DNA of 64,000 nucleotides from Istiophorus platypterus (lineage: Eukaryota; Chordata; Actinopteri; Istiophoriformes; Istiophoridae). The number at the start of each line of letters is the position of its first letter. Position 1 is the stretch's first letter. The translations under genes and the position numbers were made by a program. The stretch spans positions 24,064,575 to 24,128,574 of the forward strand of contig CM029122.1 in the NCBI GenBank assembly GCA_016859345.1, in the 5' to 3' direction. Below are positions 38,701 through 50,700 of the stretch, piece after piece. The notes beneath the pieces are model-generated. The model was not told where the DNA came from. It was given only the letters and a program-made list of their open reading frames with translations, and did not search any database.

Positions 38701-41195
38701 CAAAACATTTCCTACTGCTGCAGCTTCATATTAAGAATGTTTTACTGGTGAAACAAGAGTTGACTTTTATAATGACGTAGTCATAGGAAATGCAGTGCTT
38801 TTGTCATTGAGCTTAGTACTACCGATATTGTTCATCAACAAAACAACAGTCATTTTCATCATTTTTTGACAGCAGATCAGTTTGAAATATTGCAAGAAGT
38901 AATGGGACTAGAAGGAGCAGCCACGGTAGCTGTTAGATGAAGAGCTGCAGGTGACAGGTTGCACAACTCCAACTTGAAGAGACATAACCATCTCCTTTCA
39001 CTCTGCCCTGCTGTTTGCAGATGCGGGGATGCTCACGGAATGATGGAAAATGGCCAATTATTGCTTGACCTCTGTTTAAAACTCTTTGTTTCGCTGCCCC
39101 AAGAATTTTCTTGACCTGAGGCCTGTACTACAATGTAGGTTTAGCATACCCATGATATCCTGCATTGTCTTGCTTCACTGAGCCTAACAACAGTGATCAC
39201 ACTACGGTGGTTATCAATTTGGTAAGTCAACCCAGGCATTCTCATAAAAGGGGCCATGTTTGCAGCACATGACCAATCACAAATATAGACAAGTCTACTG
39301 GCAGCAGAGCAGCATACTTTAAAAATGAAGAGAAAACTATAATAACACACATAAACCAATTACTTAGGCTAAAAGGAATCAGCAGGAATCCCAGCTTGCA
39401 AAACATCACTAACTGTGTGAATGTATAAGTCAACAGGCTTACAATATCACTACCTCATCATTAGGACACAAGTAGTTCTAACTATAATTATAATAGCGTA
39501 TTCCATTAAATTAATGTGTTGCTGAGATGTATTTTCATGGTGTTTTTAGCCTTTTAGCCTTAGACTTTCAGCTGCAACCCCAAATGGACTGTCAAACGGA
39601 CTTGGGAGCAAATAAAAAATGTTATCTTATAACTGAAACAAGTACAAGGCTTTAGTACAGAAGCAAAGTGACATGGCTTTAACATGGCTTTGGAAAAAAA
39701 TGAAATGAAGAAGACAGGAGGGGGCCCACCCACACAGGAGCACACTCCTGCTGAGGAGCTAGCCCCCTGCAGCAATGAAGGTCACTCATATAAAAAACAT
39801 CAGGGAAAGCCAGAGGGGTTTGCCAGTCTTTGAACACTCTTGTCCTCCAAAGAGCTTCTCTCGCAATCTGCACACTGAGCTCCATGGGATCTTCTACGAA
39901 TTTGACTTGATTGGTCAGTGTGCGCTTTTATATGTGCTGATTTGTTATCTCTTCATATGTTACCATGGTGATTCACCCTGTAAGAAGTGAGACATTGTCA
40001 TAACCCTGAAAACCCAGGATTAAACCTGGTTACCCCACTAACAAGTTTCCATCAGTAATTACAGGTGTTGCCAACTCAGCCAGGACCTACATCTTCCATT
40101 TGGCATATCAGATTTAAGTACACACCTTTAAAGATGTTTAACAACCTCATTGATGCTTTGGAATTAGAAATGACTATAGAAATCCAAATCTGAGACTGTT
40201 TTTTTCTGACTCAGGACAGAGTTTGATTACAGCCTATTCATCATCAACAATGTTCTCCTTACTTATCTTTCAAATCTGGCAAGCTTTCACTTCAGCAGAA
40301 ACATAAGAAATTGTCAGAGTACTTTATCTGAAATAAGGCACTTTTTGAGCTGGATCAAAGCACATCTGTGTTTGCACTCAGAATATATCTAAAGTGACAA
40401 AGAATGTTCTATTTTGAGGTCGTTTTCATGGACAACATGATAGACAATGCTGTGTAATTTTTTTCCAATGGGCAAATATAATACAAAGTAAATTATTTAA
40501 TATCATTTGGTGAAAAGGCCTCCAAATCATTTTTTGAGTTACTCTCAATGCTGTGTAAAATCAATTTACAATCAAAATCAAAAAGGCAATCTTTATTATA
40601 GAACTAAAGATATTATGTGAAACTATTATCATTCTTCAAGTGTTTTAGTCACGTATAAAAAGTGTGTACACATGAAAACATACAGAAACCAATTCCTCTA
40701 TATAAATTAGTATTATTAGTAGTACTAGTAACAGAAAATGAACAAGCCATGAGATGACACCTCAGCAACACTATAGACCATGTGGGTATGCTGTTTACTC
40801 ATGCAAGATGCCTGTCACACAGTCAGGTAGAAATAATAAATGCAAATCTAGTGATAAAATATTACAATCAGTGGTGCATTTAATTGATTAGTTTTGTGAT
40901 CTTAGTTTTATTTCTTTATTTATTTAAAGTCCTCTTTGATTTCCCTATTTTTGTGCATTTTAAATGTATCCTTTATTTTCAGACACTTTTTAAAGTCTTT
41001 TATATTAGAGTGCTGTAAAACAGGGGTTTCAAAGTCTGACTCTAAATAACCACAGCCTTGTGTAATAGCCACGTGTAATGACAGCTGCGCTGACTTTGTT
41101 CGAGAACCTTGCTGATGCCACAAGGCAATCACTGAAATTGTCTCTTCTTTGTTGTGATTTTCATTGAAATGTCCAAAGAATGGTGGAGTAGGCAG
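35710..41195. other. Unassigned noncoding DNA
   Basis: About 5.5 kb without a supportable gene. The first 500 bp may still contain remnants of the hAT fossil. Frames around 39141-39990 overlap on both strands. No RNA gene or named repeat was seen. Confidence 0.45.
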
Positions 41196-41200
41196 AAGTA

Positions 41201-41788
41201 TTAATATGCACACAACTGATTAGAGGCATTTGTACACTCATTTATGTCTATTTTTAAGAGTGGAGATAAGGCTTGTGTATGTGCACCTGCTTTCACAGTC
41301 TGAATCCAAATGCTCAGAGTCATCGCTGACTTGATTGCTGTGATTGAAAATGTAAAACTGAAAACTGGAAACTTTGTGTTATCACTGACAAATACAGAAT
41401 CACACACACTAATTTTCATATCCATAAAATGCAATGTGTTGCATTGTAGCAGTTTTAGCACAAAGTAGAGTATATAATGTGAACGCATCAGAGGGTAAAA
41501 ATGGTACACTATAAAGTTAACAAGGAGTGATTTTGGACATAAGAGATTACTTATAGGATATGTTCCAAAAAAATCAAGGTGTGATCTAAGGCTGTCCAAG
41601 TCATTAGCCATTACTACTATAATACACCTGAATCTCCAACCAGCCATCTGTGTAGTTGTGAGTAATGTAGGTGCGTGGTTTTGAGAATGCAGGGGAAAAA
41701 AAGGTGATATATCTGGTTCTGCTGCATTGACACTGATCCTTATTTCTAAACTGTCCATTGTGAGTCTGATTGCGTTACAGGAGTGCAA
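41201..41788 (-). other. Longest open frame in the window (195 codons), unrecognised
   Basis: An uninterrupted minus-strand frame of 195 codons starting with Met. The predicted product is rich in Leu, Ser and Phe, has no clear signal peptide, no repeated motif and no domain that I recognise. It lies directly upstream, on the opposite strand, of R1 copy 2, and the DNA has the feel of a dispersed element. I think a chance frame inside a repeat is more likely than a host gene, but it is the only frame in the window long enough to deserve a database search. Confidence 0.3.
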
Positions 41789-42034
41789 TGCTAAATCAGC
41801 GCAGTACTCTTACCAGTGCACTTTCTGCAGAAAGACAATAATCAGACTAAATATGTTATTTACAGACAGCCAAGACATGGAAGGTAATATTTTACTATTT
41901 AAGCTCTCTTTCTTCTTATGTTGTGTAAACCATCAGAATCTGCACATATCTTGCATAGGGTTACTAATGTCAACATTAATAAGTCTAACTTCACTCTCAG
42001 CTCGGAGCCTAACTCCACCCACCCAGCAAAAAAT

Positions 42035-42485
42035 GAAGAGTGAGACAGAATTTCACTGCACATTTGCCTGAGGGCTCTTTTGAGATGGAGGTCTTTTCCC
42101 ACTCAGAATCCCCTGACATGGACATTAGTGTGGCGGAGGACCATGGTGGTCCAGAGCTGTATCAGTTTGAGCCGTTGGCTCCAGCACCTATACGCTGGAA
42201 GCTGGAGCTCTCAGAGTCAAGAATGTAGTTAGAAGAACACTCGTCAAAAATGTATGCAAATGTACATAGCAGTGTATTATGGAGGGACCTGCTGACAACT
42301 ACAACCACTGCCAAGCCATATTAGGCTCAGCTGGTGAGAGTGGAGAACTGTCAAAGTCTGAACCAAGGCACCAAAACTGAAAAATACCAAGTAGAGAGTT
42401 AGCAAAAAAAAAGCCTAAACCCCTGTGAATGATGAGTCTAGATCAGTATATATGTGAAAATGAGCACGGTTTCACAAGCTCCCAC
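42035..42485 (+). repeat. Unnamed dispersed repeat R1, copy 2
   Basis: From about 42110 this aligns with 21835-22180. Here the left part is open (frame 42040-42228) and would encode DISVAEDHGGPELYQFEPLA, continuing to a stop at 42228. Past the stop, another reading gives VRRTLVKNVCKC and a later CNHC-like pattern. The block ending AAAATGAGCACGGTTTCA marks the shared right boundary. The preceding CCTAACTCCACCCACCCAGC may also belong to the element. The open part suggests a derivation from a coding gene, but I cannot name it. Confidence 0.7.
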
Positions 42486-42489
42486 TGAA

Positions 42490-45095
42490 GGATGGGTGCT
42501 GGGGGAGGTGGGCCACCCAGCTCCGGTTAGAGGGCTTAACATTCTTTTTTGCATAAATTTCATGACATAAATTGACTCTATGTCAGCAGTGGAGCACTAT
42601 AGTATGTACCGCGTTGAGCCATTTTCAAACCATGAAACAATCATTTTTATGAGTTTGGAAAAAAATTCCAAAATTTAAATTAGTTTAATCATAGGAGAGT
42701 CATATTATTTAGTTTACAGCTCAAAAAACATGTTTAAGTTTGTAGTACCTATTTAAGAAAACTATTAGACTTGATGCAGTGGTGGTGAACAGTAATGATA
42801 CAAATGACTGAATAGTGTGAGGTATCAGTCTGCAAGGTTGGACTGACTGCAGTTTATAGAAGAGAACCATGCATATGCACAGCTATAAATCTATCTAAAA
42901 CACTGTGAATGCATATATCCATCTGCGTGTACAGAAGGTTTAATTGTGAGCCTAAATGGAATTTTATGCTTCTAGTCCCTGGTGCAGAAACTATGCTTTG
43001 TATCTAGGGCAGGGATTTTATCAAGCAGAACTTCTGGTTTTATGAAGGACACTGTTGTACCCATTGTTTTATGACTTCATGTCATTTTAATTTTCCGTTC
43101 CAGGCTTTTTGTCACTGAATAACCTTAACAATGATGTGACTAGACATGTAAATGGCTTGAAGGTAATTGGTGTTGGAAACTGCCATACATTCACACTCAC
43201 ACTATCTAGTCATCATGAAACCCGGTCCTAAAATTGGTATTTCAGAGAAAGGGGCTCTCACATAAATCACTGACTGTCACTCTTACCAAACTTTCTGTTG
43301 ACATTCCTGCTGTGTAAAGTCAGTGTAAATCAACAGTGTAATAGCAAAGCTTTAGATATATAGCACATTCTTTCACACAACCTTGTGCTCCCATCACTGA
43401 TGTGCACACTAGGAGAGGACCACTGACACAGCTCCCTGCTTCCCTGACAATTCTAGTTTATAGCTGCAATCTGCATGTGGGTGGGCCTGACACTTTCAAG
43501 GACCGCTGGTGACAGGAGCCTCGGGCTGCATCCAGCCTTGTTAAACTCAGCAAGACTCGAGCTGTTAAGACCCACGAAAAATCTGCTGCCTCGTCCTAAT
43601 TGGATTTCTTATCTTGGCTAGTGACGTAAGGACAGGGCTATGATATGAAGAGGGGGAATTTAAGAGGATAACAGAGAGCAGTTTAGACCTCAGTGCCAGA
43701 CGACAGGGGTCAGACATGGATAGATTAGCATTTTTTTTGCAACACAGAGGAGTTCTGGAGTTCTCAATTCTGATCATGGTCCTTGCTTGTTTCACTAATT
43801 TCTAAGATAGGTTTGCTGTGAACTGAAGGCAAAGTGCATCACGCCTAGCTAGTAGATCCCTTAGCAAGTCAGACACTCCAAATCATTGCTCACACGGTTA
43901 TACTTTGAGGAGATTTTATGCAATATGAATTGCGAATGCAGCAAGCCCCACAGCTCTGGTTTTTTTTTCTTTAGAACTAAAAAGAAATTCAGGGAAAGAC
44001 AACAGTGCAGTACACAGAGATGTGTCTTTTTGGAAAGAGGAACTCCTGCAAACCTTCAGGGCATCAGTCCACAGCAACCCTCTAAGCAACAGAATATAAG
44101 GCTGAATATATTCAAGGAATGTACTTTAATTCAAGTTCTGTTTCTTGTCACTGAAAGAAAGCAAGTATCTTAAAACAATTGTGGATAAGTGCAACCGTTT
44201 CTGTAGAATATTTTTCAGTGTTTTTTTTATTTGTTCAGACATTCTATCCATGTGTCAGTATGTGCCGATACATCAAGCTTTGGTGAAGTGTCACTTGAGC
44301 TACAGTTTTTTGTCAGGACAAAAAATAATACAAGCTTTATTTGTCCTCTAATTCTTCTATTTCAACTAATGCCAAACCTAATGTCATCATAAACATAAGT
44401 ATGTGACATGGGCTAAACACAATGACAACAAATTTTAGTACAGTCATTTCTGTCCCATCTGTTTTCTTTTCCTCGCCCACTAAAGCCAGTTGACTGCTTA
44501 TTCTAGTTATCTTCGTTAATCTTCATTGGTTCAAAGCAGTCACAAAACCCCAGAAGAAATAATAGCTAGAGATGTTTTTGTTGTTTTTTTTCTACTTTTT
44601 GTTTCTTATAATGTCATTAGTATTTAAATATTATGCAGAAATTATTGTGATTTGAAGTAACATTTTCAAGAGTTTAAAGGGATAGTAATTAAGAATAAAA
44701 ATAATAAAACATCTTGGGTTTTCTTAGTTTGGCCATCCTTTCTATCAGTTATGGTAACACTGTCCTCACTAAGTGATTTGCTGACATCAAGGAATGTGAC
44801 AGCAATGCTAGAAGTAGGTTAACCCCCATTTAGCCAAACTTACTCGGAGGAGAAAATAAATGATCAAACAAATTATTACCCAAATTTTGCACACCAACTT
44901 CCTGGTCCAGCTTTGACTTATGGTATTTGTTTTTGTGAACACAGTTTTCCTCTGTGTAATAGGCTTTCTTAACAACATTTATGTGTGCTCACTTTCAGTT
45001 TTACCTCTAAAAGCAGTTAAGACAATAGGGCTAAACTTAGGGCTTGTTTACAACCTGCTGGGTTAATGGACTGATTGTTGCATACAAGTTGCTAG
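42490..45095. other. Unassigned noncoding DNA
   Basis: No gene supported. The stretch near 43400-43560 has balanced base composition. An open frame at 43886-44173 (95 codons) has no recognisable domain. Confidence 0.45.
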
Positions 45096-45101
45096 ATTGT
45101 T

Positions 45102-45119
45102 AAAAAAAAAAAAAAAAAA
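45102..45119. repeat. Poly-A run
   Basis: About 18 consecutive A residues. It could be a retroposon tail, but no matching body was identified upstream. Confidence 0.9.
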
Positions 45120-45264
45120 CCACAAATGTAGCATCTACCAAGGTATTACAATAAGTTGAATAAAAACACTTTGATTTCATAAGATCAGCTTTATGTAGCC
45201 TACAGCTTAATATTTTTGGAAGGATATTAAAACATATTGTTTAAATTCCACTCAATTTCATGTT

Positions 45265-45430
45265 TTTGTGCCCTGCACTCTTGTGGCCTAAAAAGTGCAC
45301 AACACCCAATACTTAAAATGCTCAAAACAGTCGATAGATTTAGAGGTCTACATCCGGTACATACTGAGGGAAAATAACACTCAAACTTCCCAGCGCTAAT
45401 CCTAAACATGCAATATTAGAGCCGCAACCT
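45265..45430 (+). repeat. Unnamed dispersed repeat R2, copy 3 (longest)
   Basis: Contains GTGCCCTGCACTCTTGTGGC, then AAAAGTGCACAACACCCAATAC, and a right part with GTACATACTGAGGGAAAATA. The core matches 33675-33800 in the same orientation and 27427-27485 inverted. The word GCTCAAAACAGTCGAT within it also occurs near 859, which may mark a further remnant. Confidence 0.65.
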
Positions 45431-45949
45431 CATTTTAAAGACAGTGCCTATTATGGGGGCATTTTATTTTGTGGCTTTATAAAATGGTTGGACGGCCAGT
45501 CAAAATCAGCATGCAATGCCTCTATTAGTGGAGCCACATCAGCACCACAGACAGGATGACAAATTAAGAGCTGGCTTCAAGGCCCAAGGGTCAGAGAGAA
45601 AGACCTACCCTCAGGAGCGAATATGGCTGTATAAGCAGTAAGTGATAGCTGTTGATGATGTCTCAGAGCTCACAACTCCAAAACCACAAGGACTGTTTCT
45701 GATTCTAACTGCCCAAAATGTCGAGATACCTCAAGAAAAAGCAATCACGGATCCAATTAACAGATGTCTTATTCTCCCCCAATTTTCATCTCAAATTGAA
45801 CTCCACCAATTCTCACATTCAGCCTCGTATTCCGAGATTACAAGCCTCTGGGAGAGTGGGGAAGAGGATCGATAAATTGGCCTCAAGCTAAATTTCTCTG
45901 GTGGGACATGGAGGTTGAGAAGTGATGCAGGACCCGCGGCAAAATCGAT

Positions 45950-47130
45950 GCCGCTGTTGATGTTCACGCAAACATAGACGAACGCACGCGCGCGCGCGCA
46001 CTGCACGAGGCGCAACCGCACGCACACCAGGGCCAGTTTCCTAGGTGCGCCGGTGAAGACTGCGGATTCTTCCGCGCGGAGACGTTCCTCCATCGCGACT
46101 GAGAAAGAAAACCACGGTGTCGCTACCTGTCCTCTCACTATTTCTCACTGTCGTAAAAACGCCCTCGCAACCGTTTATTGCGATTTGTTAATACTAACAA
46201 CAGGTTGGAAATCAGGACGATCTACCCGCACTAAGCACTGCAAAGTTAAGAAACTGCTGCGCCGTCGCATACCTTTATTTGTTTTGATGGCGCAAGGTTT
46301 CAGATATTTTTTCTCACCTTAACCGCGGTGAAGTGGCAGCTCTGTGAGAGTCGGTCCTTTTTATGAGGGAGACTAGAATTGCTTTTTTAAGCCCATACAG
46401 ACAATATAATAATAATAAGGAGCACGACGTGATACGAATGAAATCTCGCCACTGCGCCAGTGTGTGGCTCCTCATCCAATACATTTCCAAAGGACGTCGA
46501 GAGCTGGAGCTTTCTAATTCAAACCAGCCAGAGGGATCCTGTTACTTGTTTACTCTCGTGTCAACATCCAAGCGCCGTAACCTCATCGGGCTTAACGGAG
46601 GTGCTGATATGCCGAAGCATCTCCAAAGCGCTACGCGTCGATGCGCATTCCCGTTCACCGAGCCCGCACCGAAGTTTTGAGCTGTTACCGGGCTGCTGCC
46701 GATTCTGACTTACAAAAAGAGGAATAAGTTCAGCACGGCGAGGAGAAGCCGTTCACAGATCGTACCTTGATGGCCTTGGTGGGCTGGCATTTAACCTGAT
46801 GGGATACGGTGGCGGTTTGGTTCATCTCGGGACGCCGACTCAGACAGTCCTTCTATCCCAGTGACATGAGAGCGGAGAGGAACGGAGCGAGTCCCGTCGG
46901 TAACTCTACAGCGCGAGGCGCGAGGCGCGAGGCGCGAGGCGCGCGACCGCATCCGACGCCCACTGTCGGCGCCTCGCGCAGCACAGCGCTGACCAGTGAT
47001 GGCTGGTAACCAGGGGCGACGGCAGAGAGGGGTAGGGATGCTGAAACTGGCGGGAGGACGAGGTCAGCATCCCTAAAGAGAAGCCCGCAACAAGCCCGAT
47101 CACACCATGGATAGAGCCAGCGATGATCGG
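45950..47130. promoter_or_regulatory. CpG island, probable promoter / first-exon region
   Basis: In a window otherwise AT-rich and CpG-poor, this stretch of about 1.2 kb is GC-rich and dense in CpG. It includes a CG dinucleotide run at 45987-45999, many CGCC/GGCG words and the heptamer array at 46911-46938. In vertebrates, including fish, such islands usually mark promoters and first exons. No frame in it is convincingly coding on either strand. An ATG in a good context (CACACCATGG) at 47107 opens a frame of only about 28 codons, and another ATG at 46999 opens about 25. I see no TATA box that I would defend. The direction of transcription is undetermined, and the rest of the gene is probably outside the window or in short exons that I cannot recognise. 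Confidence 0.75.
46911..46979. repeat. GCGCGAG heptamer array with an inverted copy
   Basis: Four perfect tandem copies of GCGCGAG lie at 46911-46938, followed by GCGCGCGA. The 11-mer GCGCGAGGCGC (46932-46942) has an exact reverse complement GCGCCTCGCGC at 46969-46979, so a strong GC stem with a 26 base loop can form. It sits inside the CpG island and would be very stable in a transcript. Confidence 0.9.
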
Positions 47131-47134
47131 ACTG

Positions 47135-47755
47135 TCCTTACTAAACGCAGGACGCCTGTGTTTTCATCGCTAGCTTTGTACAAGAAGCAATGAAATGGAA
47201 TCCAGAGGTGCATGCACCTTTGGAAACGCACGCAGATAAAGTTGCACTAATCATCTTTTTGATATTAACAGGGCATTAAAAGGTGATGTACAGCATAGAA
47301 GGTGTTGCTCCCTGCCACAAATGTGAGGGGAATCACCCCCCCACACACACACACACACACTTTATAGTTTCACTCAGATCTTTGAAGATGTTCAGCTTCT
47401 TCGAACATAGGCGAAGAAGTGAGGCCCACTGTATTCTACCTGTCAGCACCAAACAGCAGACGAACAACGTTAGCCACTAGATGCAGGGGGACATGATAGA
47501 TATTGTGGAGCAGTTAGCAGCCAGAGAGCCAGATATTTCACTCAGGAGTGTGAGACCAAAACAGAACATCTGTCAAGTCACATGTAACACAACTCCTGAT
47601 AAATGCTAATGTTGCTCCATGTCTGCTGGATGTTCGAAATAGGAAACTCATTGCTATGTTAACTGTAATGACTTAAGGTGATTAAAAAAAATACATATAC
47701 AATATATATATAATACTTCTTTTAGTCAGATTCCTATTATTCCTATTAGGCCTGG
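47135..47755. other. Flank of the CpG island, no gene seen
   Basis: Composition returns to AT-rich. A poly-C/(CA)n tract lies at about 47336-47360 and a short AT-rich run near 47697-47712. No exon recognised. Confidence 0.5.
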
Positions 47756-47757
47756 TG

Positions 47758-47783
47758 AATACAGCAGTATTTACTGCTGTATT
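47758..47783. repeat. Perfect 12 bp palindrome
   Basis: AATACAGCAGTA and its exact reverse complement TACTGCTGTATT are separated by TT. The structure is a compact hairpin or a dyad site. Nothing in the surroundings indicates which. Confidence 0.9.
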
Positions 47784-47789
47784 TATCGG

Positions 47790-50700
47790 GTTTCACAAAG
47801 TTTTTTTTGCACAAATTAAACTAATTTATTGTAATCTGATTAAACACAAATTTAGTGACGCACACTGTATGTACCATGTTAGTGTAACAACAACTGAAAT
47901 AGGCTCATAAAGGTAGGAAAATTGGAACTGACACTAAGGCCCCTTAACTGCACACAACCTTCAAATTATGTAAATATACACATAATTGGTGCATGGAACT
48001 AAACAGAGAACCTGTCTTACGTAATTGTGGATCAGGGTCCTTGTTCACAAAAAAAATATATAATGGGGGATTGAGGAGGATAAAAGTGGTGCTTCTTCCA
48101 TCATGGGCTATCCAACTGATTCTAAAAACCAATAATGTTCACCTGAGTTTATTCTCTTGGATTTTAGCTCATGTCATAATGTTGCTAACTGTTAAAGCAA
48201 AATTTTCACAACTCTACTCTCACCAAAAGACAACAAAAGGGAAAACTGCCACATTTTAAACCTTGATTGCTGTACCCAGAGCTACAACTCCAATGTCCAG
48301 GAATAAAACCATTTTGGCTCATGATATCACAGAGCTGTAATGTCACCCTCACATTTGTAGAATGAGAAATAGAATAAAGTGATATATCATACTTCGTTCA
48401 TAAAACCTATTACAATCATACAGCTTAAATGGGAGAATGCCTAATTCTCCATTCTTGATACTACTTGGATAAGTAATAGAATTTAACATGAAAAATACCC
48501 TATTCATGGATCTTATGACATACAGGGACACATTCTTATTATGTAGCTGAGGGAAACTCTCAGTTACGGGGGAAAGGTGCTGATATGAGGTGATTCCACA
48601 GGCATGGGAGAAATATGTTTCTTCATGACACAATGAGTAAATGTGTCTGCAGTGGCCTTCAGAAGCTGATAAATTACACACAGCCCCCTGGTGTCATCGT
48701 GTTTCAGCTGTGCCTCTTTGTCTTAAAAAAATAGAAAAAAATGTCTAGTCCTTTTGTTTTCCTCTTTTGTCTCATTTATCTTCTCTGCGTATCTCCCTGC
48801 ATCCCACCTTGCAAATAGTTATGGCTAAATATGTTGAGATATTCAGGGACCCTCTGTATCAAAGGAATTGGGGTTAATTTAACAATTGTAGCACATCTGT
48901 TTCCCATCATGAACCGTTACCTGAGGGGTTCATTAGGGGGATGTTGTACAGAAAACCTGCCCATTGCATCTTGACTAGCTTTTTGCCCTACGAGTGTCTG
49001 AGGCTGCATATCAATGTCTGTGTTTGGGGAGGAGAATGAACACCACCCAAGATAATGCTATTCATTTGTATTCATTTATTGCAAGCTTTTGTCTCACTCT
49101 GCAGTTTATTAACTCCCAGCACATAGGTATATCATATTCAATTGCATTTAAGCCTTTAAGCTTTGATATAGAGAGTTGGTGCTATTTTTGGAATGGAGCT
49201 ACATTGTGCTTATTAAGGTCATCTGATTATATACAGTTAAAAGAACTTAATATTTACAGGAAGGTGTAAATTACTGTAGGTGGTGGCTCATACAAGTTCA
49301 GACTTTCTGGTAATTACTTCCCCTGTGCAGCCGTGTATTGGCAGATGAATTAATAGGCTCTATTAATAGGCTTGATTTCATGTAAGGGAGTGTGTACACT
49401 GTGACTGAAACAACAACTTCAGGTTCACCTTTTCCTATCATGCCTGAATAGCTGATGAGAGTGTGTATGAATGTGTATATGGCTTTGTGGAGGACTGACC
49501 ATGTTTGAATGTACATGTATCCTTCTTACTGTATGTCGCTGTATTTGTATATGAAAACTTTTGAAAATCATTGACGTGAAAAACTATCACTTTTATTTTT
49601 TTCTTGACGTTTTAGCTTCAGGATAACACACTTTTCAAGTGTTTTGATATATTTTAAGTACCTGATGAAGTCAACTCAGTACCCACTGAATAACTTGAAC
49701 AAGAAAGAGTTTTATTTATTAGTTCCTTAATGTTGCCATTTGAAAAACAGTAAAATGGTTGGGAAACATTTTTTTCAATAACAACTATAAATACACATGC
49801 ATTTTTGACCTTACTAAATATTTTTGCATCCAACTCTATGTGCAGATGTGTGTATATGGGCACATCTCAATTGTAAAAAAAAACTCTCTTCAGTACTGTT
49901 AGTGCATAAAATTAAACATCATTGAGATACAGTACATATCACTCTTCAATAAGTAATATTTCCTCCTTGTGTTAGCCATAAGCAGAGTACTACAGGGGAT
50001 GTGCATGACTGAGCTTGAATGCATCATGTAATAACTTCTTTCAATGAATACCAGGTTTTGTTCCATCACTACAAAGCACCGTTGTGTGCATAGTGCTCAA
50101 TGCACAGTGAGTGGTGGATATGGGTAATAGATTGGTAGTACCTACAGGCAAAACTGGATTCAACCTATTAAATGAATGGCTGTCTGCCTTCTCTTCACAC
50201 TGACAGAGCTCAGCATTGCAGTAATTCCTGAGAGCTTCACATTAAATAAAGAAGACTTTATTAAAAGCTGTGACTAATGGACATATTGTATAACTTATAG
50301 AGAGCAAGAATCCATAGGTTCATTCAGCTAACATGCCACTACTTCTAGCCTTTCAGGTACTTGAAACTACTGATCTGTAGCCTAAGTAATACAAGTATAA
50401 CTAGCGATTTTAATTTAAAATATTCCTCTTTGGAGCATATCAATAGGTGCAGCATGCAAATAGTGGCTAAAAATGAAACCAATAACCTGGAACAATATCC
50501 AACACTCATTCAAAATACATTCATAAGGAATGTTATTCATCTCAAATCTTATTAATGTTTGTGAATGTTTCAATTAACTCTAGTTCAAACACTGAGAGAT
50601 ATTAAAGCAATTGACAAAATATGTGTTATGCCTGGTACAAAAAGGAAGAATAACCTGAAGAATTCCATTTCTGCAAAACATGCAAAAAACAAATTAAATT

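Noticed and set aside
42120..42228. Relationship of the FEPLA peptide in R1 to a C-terminal domain of fish P2X7-like proteins
   Set aside because: Only a few residues fit and the cysteine-rich continuation does not match; too weak to claim.
45791..46138. 115-codon minus-strand frame in the CpG island, considered as a first coding exon
   Set aside because: GC-rich DNA is poor in stops; the translation across the CG run has no domain, no clear start context and no splice donor.
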